From NCBI RefSeq assembly GCF_016126015.1, contig NZ_JAEFDB010000001.1, forward strand, positions 434,001 to 498,000: a stretch of DNA of 64,000 nt. Reading direction: 5' to 3'. Both the position numbers and the translations under genes were made by a program. The notes under the pieces are model-generated. The model was given only the letters and a program-made list of their open reading frames with translations, was not told the DNA's origin and made no database searches. Origin of the DNA: Capnocytophaga periodontitidis. GTDB lineage: Bacteria > Bacteroidota > Bacteroidia > Flavobacteriales > Flavobacteriaceae. Positions 18,299-26,771 of this stretch are shown here, piece by piece (the stretch's first letter is position 1; the number at the start of each line of letters is the position of its first letter).

Positions 18299-18327
18299 AA
18301 GCCCGCCCATAAAGCGGGCTTTCTTAC
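18299..18327 (+). terminator. Terminator after the PIN gene
   Basis: AAGCCCGC pairs with GCGGGCTT around a 7-base loop, then TCTT. It separates the early block from the late operon. Confidence 0.85.
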
Positions 18328-18401
18328 TTCCGTGTCTAACCAATAGCGACCGTTTCTCACAGCTTCGTGCCGTTTCTGACAAAAGTACCTCCCCACCATA
18401 C

Positions 18402-18409
18402 TATATTTG
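18402..18409 (+). promoter_or_regulatory. Late promoter of element A
   Basis: TATATTTG at 18402-18409 with TGACAAAA further upstream; the next ATG (18443) is 33 bases on. No terminator is seen in the next 17.8 kb of same-strand genes, apart from the hairpin at 23366, so this is the probable start of the late operon. Confidence 0.65.
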
Positions 18410-18442
18410 CCCCCGAATATTAATAACCTTAAATCGCATAAT

Positions 18443-20518
18443 ATGAGTATAACAGCAGACGAGATTAATAGGGGGCTACACCGCGAAGTGCGCACTGGCG
18501 CGCTCTATGGTGCTTTTATGCCCCCCTCCGACTGCTCCTCTACCAAGCTCGGCAACGGCGACACCTCTTTTGCTATCCAAAATATGGCAAAAACAGCCCG
18601 CAAGTACCAGCACCACACCCGCGATTTAACCCTAAAGTTTTTCAGTGGAATGCCCCTCGAAAAACTTTGTAATGATATTCACCAATTCTTGTATTGGCAC
18701 TTTCAATATAGTATCGACGGCGACAAACAGCTACTGCGTTCCCCCGCTTGTAGCTGGCTCTCCCGTTTCGACGGTATCGACTGCAAAAGCTACAGCATAT
18801 TTGCCTCAACAATACTCCTCAATGCAGGAATAAAGCACTATATGCGCCGTATTAAGCAAGCAATGAACCCCAACGGCTTCACCCACGTATACGTAGTAGT
18901 ACCGAAAAACCAAAAAACCGCAAATCTCACACAAGGTTATTACGTAATCGACGGTACCATCAACACAATGCAAGAACTGCCATACCTCGAAAAAGACGAT
19001 GTATCGGTTTATCATAATGAAAAGTCTGGTTTATCATCGCCCCTACCTACAATGCTCACAAGCGACACCCGACATCAAAAACGGCAAGCGTGGCGAGCAT
19101 TTGTAGAGGCGATAGATAATATCGGAAAACTCAACCCTAATAACCCCGAACTCGCCCACCTCAAAGCGCGTGTATACCAACTCGCCAAAGAGAAACAAAC
19201 CAATGTACCTTTCAAGATAGACGGCTTTACAATCACCCTCGACGGACGTAAATACAACCTTTGGAAAAAAGAATACGAAGCCACCGCCCTCGGTGAAGCC
19301 GATGTAAACCAGCAGTTAGAAGAGTTGCTAAACCAATCCTATGAGGCAGGCAAGCAAAATGCCGAAGCCACTGGCGCGTATCACAAGCAAAAAGCACAAC
19401 AAACAGTCAATGCTGTAGGTAATGCAGCTTCAGCCACCGCTACCGCCACCATTGTAGCCATAGGAGGAAAAGCCGCTTTAGCTTCCAACGCTGTCCCTGG
19501 AGTGGGTACCATTGTAGGACTATGTATTGCCGCTGTAACCGCTATTGTAGCCCTCGCCATAATGCTTTGGGGCGACCCTTGCGCGGGTGCTTTCTACACC
19601 TCCGACTATATCAATCGCGGACTAAAAGAACAATTCTTTGAGCAGTTCAAAACCACAATGAACACCCTGCGCACCAAGTTAGAGCAGGGATTGGAGCCTA
19701 CCGCTACAAGTGAACTCAATAAACTTTTGAAAGAAATAGACCTCGGTAGCGCACACTATTACCACGAATGCCAAGTACACAACCAAAAATGTAGTACCGA
19801 AACACTAAAGAGTTACGACACATTCGTCAAAAACACCAAAAAAGCCGTTGATGATATGCTTGATATGCTCAAATTCAAGCTATCCGAAAACTTTAATGTA
19901 GCAATTATAGAACGCCAAGGCAGTGTATCCGAACGAAGTTGGTACTTCATAGTGCCCAGTGGCAAAGATGTAATATCAGCCAAATACCGCTTCCTAAAAG
20001 TAGAAAGCCGCGACAAGAAAAAAGGCATATATCCTTATGGAAGCGAACAGAGTTTTGACGCGTGGCTTGAAGAGAATGTAACCACCTTGCGGGTAGAATA
20101 CGGCGCACAACAAGCTGAAGCCTACCGTCGTGAGATGTTACCTTTCAAAGAAAAAATCGCCGCCATACGCCGTAATATATACCTCCCAGTCGTTACCCAA
20201 GTAACAATGGAAGACGAACTAAGGCGTGAGCAATACAGTATCTATCTCAAGTACGATAAAAAGTACCAACAAGAACTGTTAGACCTCGCCAAAAGCAAAA
20301 CAGAAGCCTACAACCTTGCCAATAAAACATTTTGGGAAGAACTCAAAAAAATACGAGCCCAACGCCTATACGAAGAGCAACACAGCGACGAAAATCGCCG
20401 TAAAATCGCACAATCAGAAGCAAATAGAATGGTAGGGCTCGAAAACAAAAAACTCCTAAACCTCGCCCTTGTTGGCGCATTAGGAATAGGAGTACTAACA
20501 CTCATCAGCAAAAACTAA
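18443..20518 (+). CDS. Large transglutaminase-like virion-associated protein with C-terminal anchor
   Basis: 691 residues from ATG 18443; an in-frame TTG at 18407 is part of the promoter. Residues about 90-200 show a transglutaminase/papain-like core, with Cys in FDGIDCKSYSIFAS, His in FTHVYVVVP, and Asp in YYVIDGT. Such domains cleave or cross-link proteins. The middle holds a long Ala/Gly-rich hydrophobic stretch (TATATIVAIGGKAALASN, then VPGVGTIVGLCIAAVTAIV). Long helices follow, and a last hydrophobic segment (LALVGALGIGVLTLI) ends in SKN. It is the first gene of the late operon. A role in capsid maturation or entry is likely but unproven. Confidence 0.7.
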   Translation: MSITADEINRGLHREVRTGALYGAFMPPSDCSSTKLGNGDTSFAIQNMAKTARKYQHHTRDLTLKFFSGMPLEKLCNDIHQFLYWHFQYSIDGDKQLLRSPACSWLSRFDGIDCKSYSIFASTILLNAGIKHYMRRIKQAMNPNGFTHVYVVVPKNQKTANLTQGYYVIDGTINTMQELPYLEKDDVSVYHNEKSGLSSPLPTMLTSDTRHQKRQAWRAFVEAIDNIGKLNPNNPELAHLKARVYQLAKEKQTNVPFKIDGFTITLDGRKYNLWKKEYEATALGEADVNQQLEELLNQSYEAGKQNAEATGAYHKQKAQQTVNAVGNAASATATATIVAIGGKAALASNAVPGVGTIVGLCIAAVTAIVALAIMLWGDPCAGAFYTSDYINRGLKEQFFEQFKTTMNTLRTKLEQGLEPTATSELNKLLKEIDLGSAHYYHECQVHNQKCSTETLKSYDTFVKNTKKAVDDMLDMLKFKLSENFNVAIIERQGSVSERSWYFIVPSGKDVISAKYRFLKVESRDKKKGIYPYGSEQSFDAWLEENVTTLRVEYGAQQAEAYRREMLPFKEKIAAIRRNIYLPVVTQVTMEDELRREQYSIYLKYDKKYQQELLDLAKSKTEAYNLANKTFWEELKKIRAQRLYEEQHSDENRRKIAQSEANRMVGLENKKLLNLALVGALGIGVLTLISKN

Positions 20519-20530
20519 TACTTAAAAAAT

Positions 20531-21325
20531 ATGTTTGATACAATAGCACAAAACAGAATTGCACGCGCCTCCTTATCCTCACCCTGCCAAGGATTAGGAG
20601 GTTGCGACCCTCACCGCGCACGCGCACAAAGAGCAGAAGCTCATTTTGTAGAAGTGCGAGACCGTTTGAATGAACTTATCAAAGAACGTGATAACTATAA
20701 CAACGGAATGCAACAAAAAGAATACGTATTACTTGAGCAAAAGCAACAAAAAATAAGAGATGATAACAATAAATTAGATGCTGAAATCGCACGTACAAAA
20801 GTAATCGTAGACGCGTGGGAAAACAACCCAAAACAACAAGCCGAAGTTGAAGGATTAGGTTGGGGTTGGTGGGATAGAAACATCAAAGGAACTTGGAATA
20901 AAGCTTTTTCTTGCGACACCTACACTGAACGCGAAAAAGAGTGGATAGAAAAAGTGCGCCCTTATGAACAATGGGTAGCAGGAGTTACTTCCGATATAAA
21001 TAACGCAAAGCAACGATTATCACCAGAAAATTTGCAACAACAGCGAAACACTTTGGCTGAACTTGAAAAATTAAACGCTCAAAAACGCGACCTACTCAAT
21101 AGCTATAATAAGCGTATCGCCGACGCCCGTACCAGCTACCAAGCCAACAAAGACGCTCAAAAACTCGCCCTCGAACGCGAAGCACAAGAAGCAGCCGCCA
21201 AAGAGCAAGCCAAAGCAACCGCCAAAGAGCAAGCCAAGCAAACACAAACTATAATATTAGTAGGCGCAGCAATCGTAGGAGGCTACCTATTATTCCGTAA
21301 ATCACCCACAAAAGTAAACGCATAA
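20531..21325 (+). CDS. Tail-anchored coiled-coil protein
   Basis: 264 residues. After an N-terminus with PCQGLGGCDP the protein is long helical coiled coil (residues 35-95 and 150-225), interrupted by a Trp/Gly-rich segment (VEGLGWGWWDRNIKGTW). It ends with an Ala/Lys repeat (AAAKEQAKATAKEQAKQ), one membrane span (IILVGAAIVGGYLLF) and a short basic tail. This is a C-terminal anchor with the bulk on one side of the membrane. The stop overlaps the next start (TAATGA). No family recognised; probably a virion membrane protein. Confidence 0.65.
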   Translation: MFDTIAQNRIARASLSSPCQGLGGCDPHRARAQRAEAHFVEVRDRLNELIKERDNYNNGMQQKEYVLLEQKQQKIRDDNNKLDAEIARTKVIVDAWENNPKQQAEVEGLGWGWWDRNIKGTWNKAFSCDTYTEREKEWIEKVRPYEQWVAGVTSDINNAKQRLSPENLQQQRNTLAELEKLNAQKRDLLNSYNKRIADARTSYQANKDAQKLALEREAQEAAAKEQAKATAKEQAKQTQTIILVGAAIVGGYLLFRKSPTKVNA

Positions 21326-21699
21326 TGAATACTGGAGCCCTATTAAACGGCATAAGCAATGGGCTAACATTAGCACAACAAGGCAAAGACTTGTACGATA
21401 GTTTTGGCAACAAAAACAATGACAATGGCAACAGCGGTAATACCGTAGTAAACGAAAATCACTACCACGTTACCAAAAGCAAAGAAGAACTCGAAATAGA
21501 ACGCCAACGCCTCGAGTTAGAGCGCCAGCAAGCCTCATTTGCCAACGCCACCGCCCGAAGCCAGCACGCCGAAAAACTTAGAAACGAACGTAAAATCGTC
21601 GATAGTATCACCGATAAAGGTAGCGATAACACCGCCTTATATATGTTAGGAGGTATCCTCTTCTTAGGTTTTATTATCGTCTTAATGAGAAAAAAATAA
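21325..21699 (+). CDS. Tail-anchored small protein
   Basis: 124 residues: an N-terminal helix, an Asn/Gly-rich linker (FGNKNNDNGNSGNTVVNENH), a coiled coil (KEELEIERQRLELERQQ), then one span (ALYMLGGILFLGFIIVLM) and RKK at the end. The start overlaps the previous gene. It is of the same type as its neighbours and is probably a membrane-anchored virion component. Confidence 0.62.
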   Translation: MNTGALLNGISNGLTLAQQGKDLYDSFGNKNNDNGNSGNTVVNENHYHVTKSKEELEIERQRLELERQQASFANATARSQHAEKLRNERKIVDSITDKGSDNTALYMLGGILFLGFIIVLMRKK

Positions 21700-21700
21700 A

Positions 21701-22240
21701 ATGGAAGCAAAATTAGCAGTATATCAACTCGCCGCACCCTGCACCACTTGTAACAGTGGAGGTATGGGAGGATTCTTTGATTTTCTAAAGGCAAACCCCG
21801 AAAAAAAAGCACAACGCCAGCAAAATCGACAAATCAGACAAGAACAACGCCAGCAAAATCGTGTAATACGGCAAGAGTTACGAGAAAAAAAAGGCGGTAA
21901 TATCTTTCAGCGTAACAATATTACAGCAGGCACAACACTCGAACGTCTAACACAGTTAGTAGATTTAGCAGGAGGAGCCGCCAATGTTATCAATTCTTTC
22001 AAAAGCGGTCAGCCAGTTCGTGTAAACGGTGAAGATTTAAGCCCAGAAGAACAAGAATACGTATACAAAACAGCAGTTGCACGCCAAAACGGCACCCTCA
22101 ACGAAAGCAATAGTAATAGTATGTTCCAACAGCTAATGTTAGCTAAAATGTTAGACGACAATAAGAAAGACAATACCCCCCTATACATCGGGCTCGGTGC
22201 CGCCGCACTTATTGTTATCGTCCTAATGATGAAAAAATAA
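21701..22240 (+). CDS. Tail-anchored small protein with N-terminal Cys/Gly motif
   Basis: 179 residues. The N-terminus carries PCTTCNSGGMGGFFDF, similar in kind to PCQGLGGCDP in the gene two before. A basic repeat-like helix (RQQNRQIRQEQRQQNRVIRQ), a globular middle and one C-terminal span (PLYIGLGAAALIVIVLM) ending MKK follow. The basic repeat may bind nucleic acid on the inner face of a membrane. Function not known. Confidence 0.62.
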   Translation: MEAKLAVYQLAAPCTTCNSGGMGGFFDFLKANPEKKAQRQQNRQIRQEQRQQNRVIRQELREKKGGNIFQRNNITAGTTLERLTQLVDLAGGAANVINSFKSGQPVRVNGEDLSPEEQEYVYKTAVARQNGTLNESNSNSMFQQLMLAKMLDDNKKDNTPLYIGLGAAALIVIVLMMKK

Positions 22241-22273
22241 CACCCTATAACAATTTAAAAACAATCAGAAAAA

Positions 22274-22735
22274 ATGAGCAAAATTAATCAAAAAACACTC
22301 ACCGAAAGTGCTACAACAGCAGCAGGTGTCGTAGCAGGCGCTATGGTTTCACGAGTTGCCGCCGACAAGCTATCAGGCGTACTCAAAAAACCACTCTTGC
22401 GCCACGGAGCTCTCGCCCTTGCAGGACTTGCCCTTGCCGCCTTTGCTACCCCAAAAGAAACAAGCGGTAAACTCCTCCAAAGTGCTGGTGCAGGTATGGC
22501 AGCTACCCAACTCACCGAAGTACTCAAAAGCGTACTCACCAAGGAAAATGAACCGATGAAAGACGGTATCCTCAAAACAGCCCTCGGAGCCCCAGCCGAA
22601 GAAACCACCGTATACGTAGATAGCAGTAGCAATTACGACTACTACCCTTACGAAGAAGTAGACAACCCCTTTGAAGAACAACCACAACAACAAAACTTGT
22701 TCCTCTCAGGAGCCGACCTATTCGCAGAAGCCTAA
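22274..22735 (+). CDS. Small hydrophobic structural-type protein
   Basis: 153 residues. The first 95 are Ala/Gly-rich with two weak hydrophobic segments (TAAGVVAGAMVSRVA and LRHGALALAGLALAAFA), as in membrane-inserting or glycine-zipper proteins. The C-terminal third is acidic and Tyr/Gln-rich (YDYYPYEEVDNPFEEQPQQ). It comes directly before the beta-rich candidate capsid gene. No family recognised. Confidence 0.58.
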   Translation: MSKINQKTLTESATTAAGVVAGAMVSRVAADKLSGVLKKPLLRHGALALAGLALAAFATPKETSGKLLQSAGAGMAATQLTEVLKSVLTKENEPMKDGILKTALGAPAEETTVYVDSSSNYDYYPYEEVDNPFEEQPQQQNLFLSGADLFAEA

Positions 22736-22766
22736 TTATTAATAAACACTTAAAACACAAACACAA

Positions 22767-23354
22767 ATGAATGAGTATTTTGTAAATGAAGAGCAATACC
22801 AACGTGTTGCCACATTCCTCGCCCGCCAAGCAGCCAAATTCAACCTCTCACCAGAAGTAATGGCACGTATGAAACCCACCCCAAGTGAATTATACGTAAA
22901 CGCACTAATCAACTTAGGAGGTAACGTACCACTCCTCAACGGAAACAGCACCCAAGAAGTAGGGGTAACAAACTTTGACGGTAACCGCCTCGACAACGGT
23001 CGCTTCTTTGTCATCGATGCAGTAACCCTATTGTACGGCGAAGCCGCTGCAAGCAAAAAAGTATGGGAAGTCGCTTATAACAAGGAACTCCCAGCCGAAT
23101 TGTTAGCCTCAACCCTCGTATTGCGTCAAAACGGTGAAGTAATTGTAAAATTACCTGTAGCCAGCATCAACAACGCCAAAAAATCTGACGAATTTTACCG
23201 TCGTCTTGGAGCCTTGGCACTCATTGAGCCTACACAAACCGTCGAAGTAACCATCGAAAGCCCTGCAGGAAGCACCATTACCCCTGCAACCAGTGGCGAC
23301 AAATCTTTCGTACAAGTCCTATTCAAAGGCTTTGAAACTTATATGAAACGATAA
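22767..23354 (+). CDS. Beta-rich protein, candidate major capsid protein of element A
   Basis: 195 residues. The first 60 are helical (EEQYQRVATFLARQAAKF). The rest is a run of probable beta strands (RFFVIDAVTLLYG, ASTLVLRQNGEVIVKLPVASI, TQTVEVTIESP, SFVQVLFKGFETYM), a size and strand count suiting a single jelly roll. There are no membrane spans, and the sequence is well balanced. The stop is followed within 12 bases by a 22-pair perfect hairpin, as is often found after very highly expressed genes. The capsid call is an inference from these points and from position; no sequence match is claimed. Confidence 0.5.
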   Translation: MNEYFVNEEQYQRVATFLARQAAKFNLSPEVMARMKPTPSELYVNALINLGGNVPLLNGNSTQEVGVTNFDGNRLDNGRFFVIDAVTLLYGEAAASKKVWEVAYNKELPAELLASTLVLRQNGEVIVKLPVASINNAKKSDEFYRRLGALALIEPTQTVEVTIESPAGSTITPATSGDKSFVQVLFKGFETYMKR

Positions 23355-23365
23355 GAGTAAGTGCC

Positions 23366-23414
23366 ATTTTGTCAGTTTGCCAATGTGTCTATCACATTGG
23401 CAAACTGACAAAAT
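23366..23414 (+). promoter_or_regulatory. 22-bp perfect hairpin after the candidate capsid gene
   Basis: Bases 23366-23387 pair perfectly with 23393-23414 around the loop TCTAT. There is no T-run afterwards, so it is not a standard terminator. It could protect the 3' end of the upstream message or reduce transcription into the downstream genes. Confidence 0.75.
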
Positions 23415-23440
23415 AAACTAATTAACAAATTGAAAACAAG

Positions 23441-23812
23441 ATGACAAGTAGTATAATAACAAACCGCGTTAATGTTAAGATACCCAACGGGCAAAAAGCG
23501 CAAACCGAATACGTTACACTTGAAAAAGGTAAATGCGTAGGCGTGTACTTTATTCCTTTCAAAAACTATAACCCCGAATTTGCTATCGAAATGAGTGTGC
23601 GCGACCCTCAATCAAACACTATTATTGAGCCCGTCGATTACCGCGATTTTCAGCACAAAGGAGGTGGACATATCCAAGGAATGAAGCAAGTTGGCTTTGA
23701 GTGCAACAACAACAAATTCCAAGTTGCTGTCTTGGCAGATCAAAACTTAACCGACGATTTCATCGGTGAATTAATCTTTACCATTCAACGCGATTGCAAC
23801 TGTAACGAATAA
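23441..23812 (+). CDS. Small beta-rich structural-type protein
   Basis: 123 residues with alternating polar/hydrophobic strands (NRVNVKIPNGQ, CVGVYFIPFKN, FQVAVLADQNL, GELIFTIQR) and a Cys pair at the end (CNCNE). It is soluble and resembles a single jelly roll or beta sandwich in size. Its stop overlaps the following start (TAATG). A second capsid or vertex protein is a reasonable guess. The related 120-residue gene at 26772 has a comparable profile. Confidence 0.55.
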   Translation: MTSSIITNRVNVKIPNGQKAQTEYVTLEKGKCVGVYFIPFKNYNPEFAIEMSVRDPQSNTIIEPVDYRDFQHKGGGHIQGMKQVGFECNNNKFQVAVLADQNLTDDFIGELIFTIQRDCNCNE

Positions 23813-24117
23813 TGAGAAAAGGACTATTATATCGCCACCGTATCACCGATGATACCGTATTCGATTTCTATCGCGACACAAACGCCCAAGGAGTCGTCGG
23901 ACTCACAGTTCGCAACGACGGTGAAACCTCATTTATCATCGATGACAGCGTAGGTGAAGAATTTGCCCCACGTGAAATGTTTATGGCTGAAAACGAAATG
24001 CCTATCATAAACAATGCCTTCCGTATCAAATTCAAAAAAGAAGCAGGCAAAACCAATAGTGCCATAATGACCTATATCGTCCCCATAGTAGAAAGTAATA
24101 ACTTAGAAAATCAGTAA
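23812..24117 (+). CDS. Small beta-rich structural-type protein
   Basis: 101 residues, mostly predicted strands (DDTVFDFYRDT, VVGLTVRNDGETSFII, AFRIKFKKEAG, AIMTYIVPIVE). It is coupled to the gene before it by overlapping stop and start. No family. With its two neighbours it makes a group of three small beta proteins, unusual for a tailed phage and suggestive of an icosahedral shell built of jelly rolls. Confidence 0.55.
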   Translation: MRKGLLYRHRITDDTVFDFYRDTNAQGVVGLTVRNDGETSFIIDDSVGEEFAPREMFMAENEMPIINNAFRIKFKKEAGKTNSAIMTYIVPIVESNNLENQ

Positions 24118-24118
24118 A

Positions 24119-25018
24119 ATGGAAAACCCAGCAGAACGTATCGAGCAGTTCCTATCCGAGAACCCCGCAAATATCATCACCGTAACACAAGGCACCGCCC
24201 GTTTAGCCAAACAAGCAGCCCCAAAGTACGGCTTCACCTTGCAGGATATACACACCCTATACGGCTCTGTAAGCGATTTTCTCAAGGCATTACCCGCAAA
24301 AGGCTTTACCACCGATGTAAAAATCGATTTAAAACGCCTCTATGGTGCAGGAGCCAAGCAAACCACCTACAAAATCGAAACCCTCACCCTCAATTTCAAA
24401 AAAGAAACACCTATGAACGAAGTCGCCCCAGCTCCCACCGCTCCCACTATTCCCACCGCTCCCACAGCCCCCACTGCTCCCACTGCTCCCACTGAATCGC
24501 CCGTGCGGCTCGCACCTCCCACCGCTATGGGATACCCAATGGGGCTCGGCTACACCCCAGTAGCCACTACCGATTGGATCAGCAGTAAAGTAATCGAGGA
24601 GCGATACAGAGACCTATTGCGCGACAACGATACCTTACGTGAAGACAATAAAGATTTACGAAGCCAAGTACGCACCCTCACCGAGGAAAAAGCCTCTCTA
24701 AGATTGCAGTTAGATACAGCAGACAAGAAGCACGAGTTGGCATTAAAAGAGGAGTTGTTGAATAAAAAAGGTTTCTGGGAAAGCCCTGCCTTTGAAAAAG
24801 TGAGTGAATCGTTAGGTGCAATAGCCCCGTTAGTTGTCGAAAAAATGATGTCAGCACCAGCACAAGCACCCGTAGCAGCTTTAGCAGGGGCTAATCTATC
24901 ATTAGCAAAGAGTGAATTTATAAAGATGATAAGCAACCCTCAAATCACCGACGAAATCATAGGAGAATTGTACGAATATCTAATGCAACGAAACAATGAA
25001 CAAACAACAAGCCCTTGA
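24119..25018 (+). CDS. Protein with Pro/Ala/Thr-repeat stalk and coiled coil
   Basis: 299 residues: a helical N-terminal domain (1-90), a low-complexity stalk of TAP repeats (residues about 100-128), a tyrosine/glycine-rich link, a coiled coil (residues 160-215: NDTLREDNKDLRSQVRTL) and a hydrophobic C-terminal third. An in-frame ATG at 24413 (MNEVAPAP) lies exactly at the start of the stalk and might give a shorter product. The DNA of the stalk region includes the palindrome CCCGTGCGGCTCGCACC. A spike or scaffold role would fit; unproven. Confidence 0.6.
   Translation: MENPAERIEQFLSENPANIITVTQGTARLAKQAAPKYGFTLQDIHTLYGSVSDFLKALPAKGFTTDVKIDLKRLYGAGAKQTTYKIETLTLNFKKETPMNEVAPAPTAPTIPTAPTAPTAPTAPTESPVRLAPPTAMGYPMGLGYTPVATTDWISSKVIEERYRDLLRDNDTLREDNKDLRSQVRTLTEEKASLRLQLDTADKKHELALKEELLNKKGFWESPAFEKVSESLGAIAPLVVEKMMSAPAQAPVAALAGANLSLAKSEFIKMISNPQITDEIIGELYEYLMQRNNEQTTSP
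24498..24516. repeat. Small palindromic repeat within a gene
   Basis: GCCCGTGCGGCTCGCACC, containing GTGCG-GCT-CGCAC. Near-identical copies lie at 51692 and 56176 in element B, in different reading frames. Confidence 0.6.
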
Positions 25019-25145
25019 AAAATTAGCAACGTTAGACGAAAAAGTATTAGTACGCCTCGCAAGCCTTTCAGATAACAAAAAGGCTTTGAGTTATTTTTCT
25101 AACAGTATTCTTTGGAATGCTTTAAAAGGATTCTTAAAAATATAG
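24996..25145 (+). CDS. Short helical protein, 49 residues
   Basis: ATG at 24996 overlaps the end of the preceding gene by 23 bases, which suggests coupling. The product (MNKQQALEKLATLDEKVLVR, then LASLSDNKKALSYFSNS) is a helical amphipathic peptide. No known family. It was too short for standard calling, but the overlap, direction and codon use support it. Confidence 0.5.
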   Translation: MNKQQALEKLATLDEKVLVRLASLSDNKKALSYFSNSILWNALKGFLKI

Positions 25146-25167
25146 CAATTGCTAATCCTTAAAAAAT

Positions 25168-25671
25168 ATGAAAATGAGTAAAAAAAATAAATTATCGGGT
25201 GCCGCCAGCGAAGTATTTGCCAAGGTAGCCACCGAAGATAACCGAAAAGCTGTATCAACTACGATTAATATAGGCTTTATCCTATTCGGTACAGTTGTTT
25301 TAGGAGTTGCAGGATACGCCTTTTATAATTTATATTGGAAAAATCGCTTTAAGAAAATGAAATACAACCCGAAAGCAGCACCAAGCAATGTGCCTCCAGC
25401 TGCTGCTTTTTCCAAAGCGAATATACTTTATACAGCAATGAGAGGAGGAGGAACTAATGAAAAAGAGGTATACAAAGCTCTTTCAGGTGTCAATTACAAC
25501 GGCTTTGTTGCAATATACAATGCTTTTGGAAAACGTTCTGGTGCTTTGAATTTTTCATTAGGAAACAATGGTGATGAAGATTTGATTAGTTTCTTACAAG
25601 GTGACCTTTCAGAAAAAGAATTAGCTACCTTGAGAAACCTAATGGCATACGATGCAAGAAGTTTATTTTAA
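25168..25671 (+). CDS. N-terminally anchored protein with annexin-like repeat
   Basis: 167 residues with one span at residues 31-53 (INIGFILFGTVVLGVAGYAFY) and a basic juxtamembrane part. Residues about 90-165 match the shape of an annexin repeat: GGGTNEKEVYKALSGVNYNG, then FVAIYNAFGKRSG, then EDLISFLQGDLSEKELATLR. Annexins bind acidic phospholipid, usually through calcium. The next gene has a similar domain. The DNA here is clearly more AT-rich than the neighbouring structural genes. The annexin reading is by eye. Confidence 0.55.
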   Translation: MKMSKKNKLSGAASEVFAKVATEDNRKAVSTTINIGFILFGTVVLGVAGYAFYNLYWKNRFKKMKYNPKAAPSNVPPAAAFSKANILYTAMRGGGTNEKEVYKALSGVNYNGFVAIYNAFGKRSGALNFSLGNNGDEDLISFLQGDLSEKELATLRNLMAYDARSLF

Positions 25672-25691
25672 AACTATTAAAATATGAAGAT

Positions 25692-26204
25692 ATGAATGTA
25701 ACAAAAAAACAAGCATATATCATTGGAGGTATAGCCTTAGTAGGGTTAGGCGTTGGTGCTTATTTTCTATTCAAAAAAGACAAAGGCGAATATGACGAAC
25801 AAGCCGCTGAAAAACAAGCAAACGCACCAGAGATGCCTGTAGGTAAAACGGGTGTAAAAGTTAAGGCTACTCCCGAATACCGAGAAGAGTTATTAAAATT
25901 CGCAAAGAGTTCTGAACTGAAAGAAACTACACGTGCTTTGCTTACCAATATGAATATGAGTTGGATAGGTAGAGATAAGGAGCAAATAAAATCTTTGATA
26001 TATGACAGAATCGCTACCGATGATCATATGAAGATACTAAAAGCCTATTTTCATTGCCATATATTCAACCACGGCATATACAATAAGTGTTGGGACTTGA
26101 CTTCGTGGCTCAAACACGCCTTGAGTAGTGAAGACTGGAACGCAATGACACTAAGGTACCCATCTCTACAGATACCTACTGTATGTTACTGCAAAAAGAA
26201 ATAA
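25692..26204 (+). CDS. Second N-terminally anchored annexin-like protein
   Basis: 170 residues. The N-terminal span (AYIIGGIALVGLGVGAYFLF, residues 8-27) is followed by a charged linker and then a helical domain at 85-160. Its periodicity, GRDKEQIKSLIYDRIATDD, then ILKAYFHCHI and DLTSWLKHALSSEDW, resembles an annexin repeat. The C-terminus is Cys-rich (VCYCKKK). It may be a paralogue of the gene before it with an equal layout, which suggests they act together on a membrane. Confidence 0.5.
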   Translation: MNVTKKQAYIIGGIALVGLGVGAYFLFKKDKGEYDEQAAEKQANAPEMPVGKTGVKVKATPEYREELLKFAKSSELKETTRALLTNMNMSWIGRDKEQIKSLIYDRIATDDHMKILKAYFHCHIFNHGIYNKCWDLTSWLKHALSSEDWNAMTLRYPSLQIPTVCYCKKK

Positions 26205-26208
26205 TAAT

Positions 26209-26769
26209 ATGAGAAACATATTACAAAACCCTCAAACCAATACAGTAGTACAAGTAGGTACTATTGATCAATTTTCAAAAAATTGCAAAATGAAAGTCAA
26301 TACACAAACATTACAAATACGGGTGATAGACAAGCTTACTAATAAACCATTAGTAGGAGCTCACGTCGTTAATGTTGATAACAAAGGCAAGGGTACAATT
26401 ACCGATAAAAACGGCTATTTCTTATATCGCAACCTTGGCTTGAAAACAAGGTTGGACAAGATAAGAATATCGTATGTAGGTTATAAAGCTGTTACTATTG
26501 ATGCTACTTCATTGTTATCTATTAAAGCAATTTATCTAACAATACAAGTAGAAAACCTACCAGAAGTAACCTTGTCGCCTCCTAAAAAAGAGCCTCAAAC
26601 CGTACCGGCTCCAACACCTGCACCCGCACCTGCACCCGTACCACAACCTAATATCAATGTTCAACCTTCGCTCAATAAGAAAGTGAAAGAAAGTGCCAGT
26701 TGGATATGGATAGCATTAGCTATAATATCCGCTGGAGGTATATATTATTTTGCAACTAAAAAGAAATAA
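26209..26769 (+). CDS. CarboxypepD-reg-like domain protein with C-terminal anchor
   Basis: 186 residues. Residues 30-115 are a carboxypeptidase-regulatory-like beta sandwich, with LQIRVIDKLTNKPLVGAHVV, then TDKNGYFLYRN and KIRISYVGYK, the form seen at the front of SusC/TonB-dependent proteins. A Pro/Ala repeat (PAPTPAPAPAPVPQP) follows, and then a single C-terminal span (WIWIALAIISAGGIYYFA) with KKK at the end. The DNA is AT-rich like its two neighbours. It could be a receptor-facing or adhesive virion protein. Confidence 0.62.
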   Translation: MRNILQNPQTNTVVQVGTIDQFSKNCKMKVNTQTLQIRVIDKLTNKPLVGAHVVNVDNKGKGTITDKNGYFLYRNLGLKTRLDKIRISYVGYKAVTIDATSLLSIKAIYLTIQVENLPEVTLSPPKKEPQTVPAPTPAPAPAPVPQPNINVQPSLNKKVKESASWIWIALAIISAGGIYYFATKKK

Positions 26770-26771
26770 AA

